A stretch of DNA of 64,000 bases from Scilla litardierei (taxonomy: Eukaryota > Streptophyta > Magnoliopsida > Asparagales > Asparagaceae). This document shows positions 58,501 through 64,000 of the stretch, in pieces. The stretch spans positions 172,012,319 to 172,076,318 of the forward strand of contig CM061140.1 of the NCBI GenBank assembly GCA_030789695.1, in the 5' to 3' direction. Below the pieces are notes generated by a model. It did no database searches. It saw only the letters and a program-made list of their open reading frames with translations, and was not told where the DNA came from. Made by a program: the position numbers and the translations under genes. Every line of letters begins with the position of its first letter. The stretch's first letter is position 1.

Positions 58501-59938
58501 TTATAAAGGACAATGAAAATTAGTCTTGCTAAGGAGACATAAGCAGGGGTTTGAGCAAATTATTTATACTTCCACTTTTCTAATTAATTAGAGACTTTTT
58601 AAAAAGTCTATTTGAATGCTCGAGTATAGCTTCAGGCCATTTTCTTGAGTCGTTCAAATTTTATGTGGATAGTTTATCATGCTCAGAGGGGAACAAATAC
58701 GTGGGTGCGTAATATATTTCTCACTTATTTATTAAGCCACGACTTCAGGCGTATGCTTATATTCAAGGCTAGAAAAAAAAATCTTTCCTTGTAAAAATAA
58801 AGTAGAGTAATCTTTTAAAGAGTTTAGCGGTATTATGGAAAACTTCTGGTGTCCATATTGGATTATATAGATCATAGATCTTATATATCTGTTTACCGCA
58901 AAGTGTGCACTTTTATAAAGATAGCAATTATAATTTTCGCATAAACCATCGTATTTGTTGATATTTATTTTATTAGGGAGAGAATGTGTTGACTTTTGAT
59001 TTGATTTTGAACTTCAGGTTCATTTTGTCAAAGTGGATATGATATTAAACTTTTTGAAATCATGATTGTCTTATTGTCATAAATATCGTCATATCATGAG
59101 CCCATCATACATATAATGTAAAGCTTGTAAACTAAAAATTATGTTCAATTGAATTGAAACATGTATGATGTACACATGCTCTTTATATGCTGCAGGCATT
59201 TAAAATAATCTTATCGCATGTATATAGTCTAGCAATAGGTGTTGAACTATATTAAAGTGAGTTTAGCATGCTTTTTAACAGTTTCATTGTAACATTAACA
59301 TATCATGAAAATAGTTAACATCCACGCATTTAATGTATAAGCAATGAAAAAATAACTTAGGACTATGTGGATCAGCCAGCCGACACCGAAAATTACATCA
59401 AAAAGTTGCATGAAAGAATAAGTACAACTCGGGAACTTCATAGAGAATCCTCTTTCATCTTTGTGCATATGCCTTCAGCTCCTTTTTGGTGTCCGCCGGT
59501 CTTCTTTTTACATTTATATCCTCACTTACAAATTTCACTCAAAAAGAGAAAAAATGCAGGAAATTAAAAAGTGTCGGAAACCTGGCTGATCCTAAAAACA
59601 TAGCCTAATTTGCACATCCACGCAGATAATATATTGAAAACATACAACCACGCAGATAATCATATCACAGGCATGTAAAGATTAAATTAAATAATCTAAA
59701 TTGTGTGTGACGTGCTAAAAATTTATTTTGAAAAAACTTTTACCTTTGATCCATATTTTAATGTTTTGTTTACCGCTTTAAAACCCTTTAAATTTTCTTT
59801 TAATTATTTTGGGCTTTTTAGGGCCAAAAATAAAAGAAGAAAAATTATTTATGTAAATGGGCTAATTTTCTGGCCTTTTGGGCCATGAAAACAACCCATT
59901 AGGGTTAATTGCCCCCCTCACCCCCCAAAAAAATTGGC

Positions 59939-60240
59939 CCGTTTAGGGTTAGGGTTTCGGAAAACCCTAGGGGGGGCCCGCGGCGTGTCGCCGCGACGGC
60001 TGGCCGCGCAGAACGCGGCCGCCGCGGCGGCGGGGGGCCGGGGGGCCGCGGCCTGCAGGCCGCTGCCGGGGCCACGGCACGGGGCCGCGGCTGTTGGCCG
60101 CGGCCTGCAGTCCGCGGCTGCAGTCCGCGGCCTGAGGCCGCGGCTGCTTGCCGCGGCTTCCGGCCACGGCGTTTATTTGCCGCCGGCGGCGCTTGTGAGG
60201 CGCCGCCGTTTCGCCTTACGGCGTGCGGAATTTTTGGATC
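59939..60240 (-). repeat. GC-rich leader block of copy B
   Basis: CCGCGGCC / GGCCGCGG-rich DNA, next to a short telomere-like TTTAGGGTTAGGGTTTCGG on the plus strand (about 59941-59960). It occupies the position of the 42230-42710 block of copy A, but the sequence and frames differ. Confidence 0.65.
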
Positions 60241-60581
60241 AAAGGTGAGTAAAACCCGGATTTTTCAAGGATTTAGATCGCTAAAAACATATTTTTATTG
60301 ATTTTAGACAAGCGGATCTAAATAAAAATGTGATTTTTACCGTGTTTTTAAAATTTTTGATCCTACAACATGCAGATCTACGTGAAACACAAGTTTAGAT
60401 CTAAAAAGTTTTGATATTTACCTCTAGATTCGACGAGGGAATCTAGACGACGGTTGGTGAAGGATGCCCTTTTCACTCCCCGTTGAAAAGATTACGATCT
60501 TCTTAGACTGAGCGGTTGATGGATCTCCTTCCTCGCGCGTCGCCGCCTTTTCCAACGAGCGTGATCATGCTGATAACGTGT

Positions 60582-60708
60582 TGTGAACGAGAAACAGATT
60601 TGGAGAAGGGTTGAGATTAGGAAACCCCTAGCCTCCTTTATATAGTATTCATAATGGGTACTCATGTGGGTGGATACCCAATAGGCCCAATGTGTCCTAT
60701 TCATAACA
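60582..60708 (-). repeat. 5' short LTR of copy B
   Basis: 127 bp, TGTGAACGAG..TTCATAACA on the plus strand. It shares AGGAAACCCCTAGCCTC and GTGGGTGGATACCCAATA with the copy A LTRs. Confidence 0.75.
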
Positions 60709-60932
60709 GTAATGCAATTTTAGATTCTAATTATACAATGAATGTGGGCTCTTCCATCATTAATCATTCTAGCAGCAAGACTCCTTAATTTATATCTAGT
60801 TTGCGAGCTAATACTTGACCCTACGCAAAATATTTCCGTTTCCTTCGCTGTTTTCTGGTGACATTGACTATATACCACTGAGCGATAGCAGGGAATTAAA
60901 AGTACAAGGAATAAGGGGGAAACATGGAGAGA

Positions 60933-60968
<36 letters not shown>

Positions 60969-61284
60969 TCGACATTGTTGTGCTCTTCACACCAAATGAC
61001 ACAATATTTTTGAAGGGCCATCGTGCAGCCCTTTACCATATCACGCCTCAGTATTGACCTCTAGTTTTTGTATCTATTTTTTGGATGAATCAAAAAAAAA
61101 AAAATTAATCCATTGTGAGAGCGGCTAACAGACCAACAATTGGAATTCACGGGGTTTGAAATGAAACAGATGTTACAGAATATCACAGCGCAATAAACTG
61201 TCCCAGTATCAAGAAGAAAACTGTAGCTATAAGGGGTCATAAGAACCACATGTTCTTGATAATCCCACATACTCACAATCTCGT
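60709..61284. other. Intergenic DNA and PLAC8 3' flank
   Basis: Contains an AC run directly followed by a GA run (about 60937-60968). A short plus-strand frame over it contains FTPNDTIFLKGHRAALYHI, which I do not recognise. The 3' untranslated region of the PLAC8 gene should occupy the right part. Confidence 0.45.
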
Positions 61285-62050
61285 TTATTTTGGGTAACCA
61301 GCAGGAGGGTACCCAGGTGGGGGGTAATCATGCGGGTATCCAGCTGTAGGATAGCCCTGCGCCTGGCTAGGAGGCGGAGGAGGATACCCGTAAGCAGGCT
61401 GGGGTGGATACCCAACTTGAGGAGGAACAGCCTGATCGAATCGAGACATCTGCTGGACTTGGGGCACAGCCATCACTCCCGGGGGTCCAAACTTCCCGTC
61501 TCTCTTGTCCATTTCAATCTTATGTTGTGTCTGCACTCGCAAAACCACGATAACGTTAGATAAACAAGTTTGAATGGATTAGGCGAGTTTATGAGGTTTA
61601 GAATTGGGCAATGTTCCGGCTTACCTGCATGCATGCACAGACCCTGTGAATGTGAGTGGACATGTGTCAGTTAAGGTCTCTTATAAGAGGTGAAAATGCT
61701 AGCAGGTGATAGAAAAGAGGCCTTACGTGCAATAGACGAGGTTAGACATGCAGTTGAGTATTTGTGAAGCTTGTGAGATTTCATCACTTCCAACAATCAT
61801 CGCAACAATGGAACAGATACATGCAAGTTGGCTCAAGCAAAACATGAAGCCCTGTCGGTAAAAGACACATGAAGGAGTGAATTGCCCAAGATTGCAACTG
61901 GCCTAACTGTAACTATAATCATATAAGAGGGAGTGCGGAAGGAATGGATGGTACAATGATGCAGTTGTCGCACTGAGTGGTTTGTATGTTGAACTCATCT
62001 TGCAGCATGAAGCGGGTTGAGGCGACCGAATTTGCAAAACATAGGAAAAC
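61285..62050 (-). CDS. PLAC8-family Cys-rich membrane protein, 3' exons
   Basis: Four minus-strand exons in one frame: 62050-61955 (VFLCFANSVASTRFML.. CDNCII), 61851-61727 (GFMFCLSQLACICSIVAMIV.. LVYC), 61643-61625 (a 19-nt exon, with neighbours giving TVCACMQ) and 61530-61285 (TQHKIEMDKRDGKFG.. to YPPAGYPK and TAA). All borders are GT-AG. Hydrophobic Cys-rich segments and the CACMQTQHK motif fit the plant PLAC8 group resembling Arabidopsis At4g23470 (named from memory). The tail is a Pro/Tyr-rich GYPP repeat region. Members are membrane-associated and little understood; some PLAC8 relatives affect organ size or metal transport. The N-terminal exons (CAPC..RKRALYND in relatives) are not found before 64000, so the gene leaves the window through an intron longer than 1.9 kb. 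Confidence 0.88.
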
Positions 62051-64000
62051 CTGAAAACCACTGTCTAATTAAAAGACGAAAAGAACAATTACTCATAAAA
62101 TATGTGCCAACTTAAGAACCGAGAAAGCAAATTTCTACTAGAACAATTGTGAATTATCATCTAAGCACAGCTTCAAACCATGAAACACAATACATCAATG
62201 AACTTGATAAATTGGATGCAACATGATCATCCAACCGTATACAATGATGTCAAATGACATTAATCATAAGTTGTGATAGAGAGCGGATTTATGTATTAGC
62301 GTATACGCATATGTTTTCTTTGGGATATGCGGATCCAGATATGGATATTGTAACTCAATAACCATGTTAGTTGGACACATACTAGTCAAATACCGACAAA
62401 TAAGGCTTAAAATCCCTACTAATATAAAAACAGATGGCTAATGCCCTTACCCTCAAAATTCTTTTATGAAAATGTTAAAAGTAGATAAGAACACATGAAG
62501 ATATCTTTTATTATTTCAGGATATCGCATCATGCAATGCTTAGTTGTGCTTAAAATATATATTCATAAATATTCATTTGGTATATCCAGATATGTAGGGT
62601 GTTTTACCAATGTCATGTGGTATCCACATTTAAACATATATCAGAAAGGGGGTATCCACATTTAAAAATAGAACCCAAGATTCGGATTTTCCAAAGGCTC
62701 TCGCACCCATATCAATCATGTTAAGAGCCCCCTCAACCGAAAGGACAAGTAGTAAAACAGAAAGCTGCCCACCCAGTCTAACTTCCGTGAGAAGTAGGAG
62801 ACAAATTTAGGAGGACCAACACGTAACCCAAGGTGGTTTGATTTATTAGTGATGCTAGCAAATACTAATCCAAAGCAGCAACATGATTCAGGATACTAAC
62901 TGATAGCAAAAATTTACAGCAGGCAGACGTAAAGAGTTGATGTTGACAAGGACAGTACAGCGCTGATGCTGCCTCCGAGGGCACCAAACGTGCTATCTTA
63001 CAACAGTTCCATGGATACGTTAATGGATCAACTTATGAGATTAATACACAAAGGGACCCTACAAATAGTTTTCCCAATACAAGAATCAAGTAGGCTTCCT
63101 AGTATGTTCTCCAGAATTAATGTACTCTTTACATCATGCCAACAACAATCAAGAAATTGTGTTCATCCAATATTATACAAAGAGACAAACAAGGAATTGT
63201 AGGGAAGCAATATGAGCATAGGCAAGAACACCAACAATGCAACCTGGAATCCTTTCACGGTAATCGTCTCAGATTGATTACCATCAGCCATGTTATACTA
63301 GCATTTATCACTGCATCAGTGTAACAAAAGCTTTGATGCAAAAAATGGTAAGGATGTATTCTGTGCCCGACCTAATCCATACCCCTGCTACACTTTTTGA
63401 TTAGCAGGCCATTGATGCATGATTACATAGCATTGCAACTAGACACACAAACGAAGAATGATGGGAGTCATCTCTTAATTATAGTTCTGAGTCGCAACTA
63501 GAAACAAGACAGTAGTAAATAGATTCACGGAATGGGTGGGGATATTATGAGTAAGCCCTTGTGTACCAGGGGAAAAGGAGTGTTCGAGTAATGAAAGAAG
63601 CTTACATATTGATACTTGGCCTACCGAATAGATATTTATACAGTTGATAGTGGGAGCAAACTAATGTTGTCACCGATAAGTTCATCAAGAAACCTACCTT
63701 GCGTCACACCAGAACAAAGAAGTCCTACCAAAGGACAAATAAAATTGACGGTTCCAACTCAGTCTGCTCCTGTACTTATTAAACATTCATGAGAATGTCT
63801 AATTGCATGTTCGCATGTAACAAGTCAAGTTCAAGCTTGAGCTCAGCTTGTTATATGGAGAAAGAAAACCATTTTAAAAAAATTTCAAGCATGAGTTCAG
63901 CTTTAAGGATTTCATTAAGTGTTAGACCTGCTTATATGACATCATTCTAAGCTCAAAGTTATTACAAACTTCAGAATATCATGAGAGCTACTCTCTGAAT
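62051..64000 (-). other. Probable long intron of the PLAC8 gene
   Basis: No further exon of the family could be found in any minus-strand frame. The DNA is AT-rich without an obvious transposon. It begins with a good acceptor (TTTTCAG before 62050 on the minus strand). Confidence 0.55.

Larger units (their letters stand above)
54827..60708 (-). mobile_element. Short-LTR retroelement, copy B, 3'-truncated
   Basis: Homologous along its length to the non-inserted parts of copy A: shared landmarks include the CATCTTCAGGATGAT array, GGTCCAGTGG.ACGCTG, ATCCACTTCTGCTACTGG, AAACGCTTCCCCCGT and the GC-rich leader. It ends with a short LTR at 60582-60708. The opposite LTR is missing, and homology stops near 54827 at GCATCACTCATCTATACAAG. 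No intact coding frame. Short minus-strand frames (such as 57813-57550 and its counterpart near 20580 in copy A) share KCPESTNFG and may be relics of a protein-coding region. Confidence 0.75.

Noticed and set aside
59941..59960. Interstitial telomere repeat
   Set aside because: Only about two TTTAGGG-like units in a GC-rich retroelement leader; too short to be telomeric.
62930..63010. Possible PLAC8 upstream exon (minus strand reads TFGALGGSISAVLSLS)
   Set aside because: No similarity to the N-terminal part of the family and no matching splice sites in the right phase.

Overview
This window is nuclear DNA from a flowering plant. The evidence is spliced plant genes with canonical GT-AG introns (a class II KNOX homeobox gene, an alpha-expansin, a PLAC8-family gene and the 3' end of a FIZZY-RELATED/CCS52 cell-cycle gene), together with plant-type LTR retrotransposons and MITEs. 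The species cannot be named from the sequence. Most of the window is transposon-derived.

Layout. 1-5811: AT-rich DNA with small inverted-repeat elements and the last four exons of an FZR/CCS52A-type gene (+). 5812-15615: a nearly complete Ty3-gypsy chromovirus of Tekay/Del type on the minus strand. It has two ~2-kb LTRs, a Met-tRNA primer site, an extra acidic ORF ahead of gag, one long gag-pol frame and a single stop just before the chromodomain part. 15865-43184: a nested pile. The outermost element (minus orientation) has very short (~80-100 bp) LTRs. Into it were inserted a solo copia-type LTR (18599-20258, perfect 5-bp duplication), a gypsy-type solo LTR (22144-33593) that is itself split by a non-coding LARD-like element (25357-33078), and a gag-only SIRE/Maximus-like copia element (33632-41542). 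43390-45510: a dimeric tandem array. 54827-60708: a truncated second copy of the outermost element of the pile. This copy lacks the insertions and so shows where they went in.

Genes. 46540-51689 (+) is a five-exon KNAT7-type gene whose fourth intron (3.1 kb) is full of repeats. 51886-52836 (-) is a three-exon alpha-expansin, tail-to-tail with KNAT7 and 196 bp away. From memory, the Arabidopsis KNAT7 and EXPA18 loci are also neighbours, so this looks like conserved gene order and suggests an EXPA7/EXPA18-type (root-hair) expansin. A near-match to the root-hair element lies ~115 bp upstream of its ATG. 61285-62050 (-) is the 3' part of a PLAC8-family gene, including a 19-nt microexon; its 5' exons lie outside the window. 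The four host genes do not form a pathway. KNAT7 (secondary wall regulation) and the expansin (wall loosening) are linked only by position and by both concerning the cell wall.

Most unusual features. Two unrelated copia-type LTRs each carry an array of their own short palindrome just upstream of a TATA box. The pile also holds several non-autonomous elements without pol. No CRISPR array, rRNA gene or tRNA gene was recognised.
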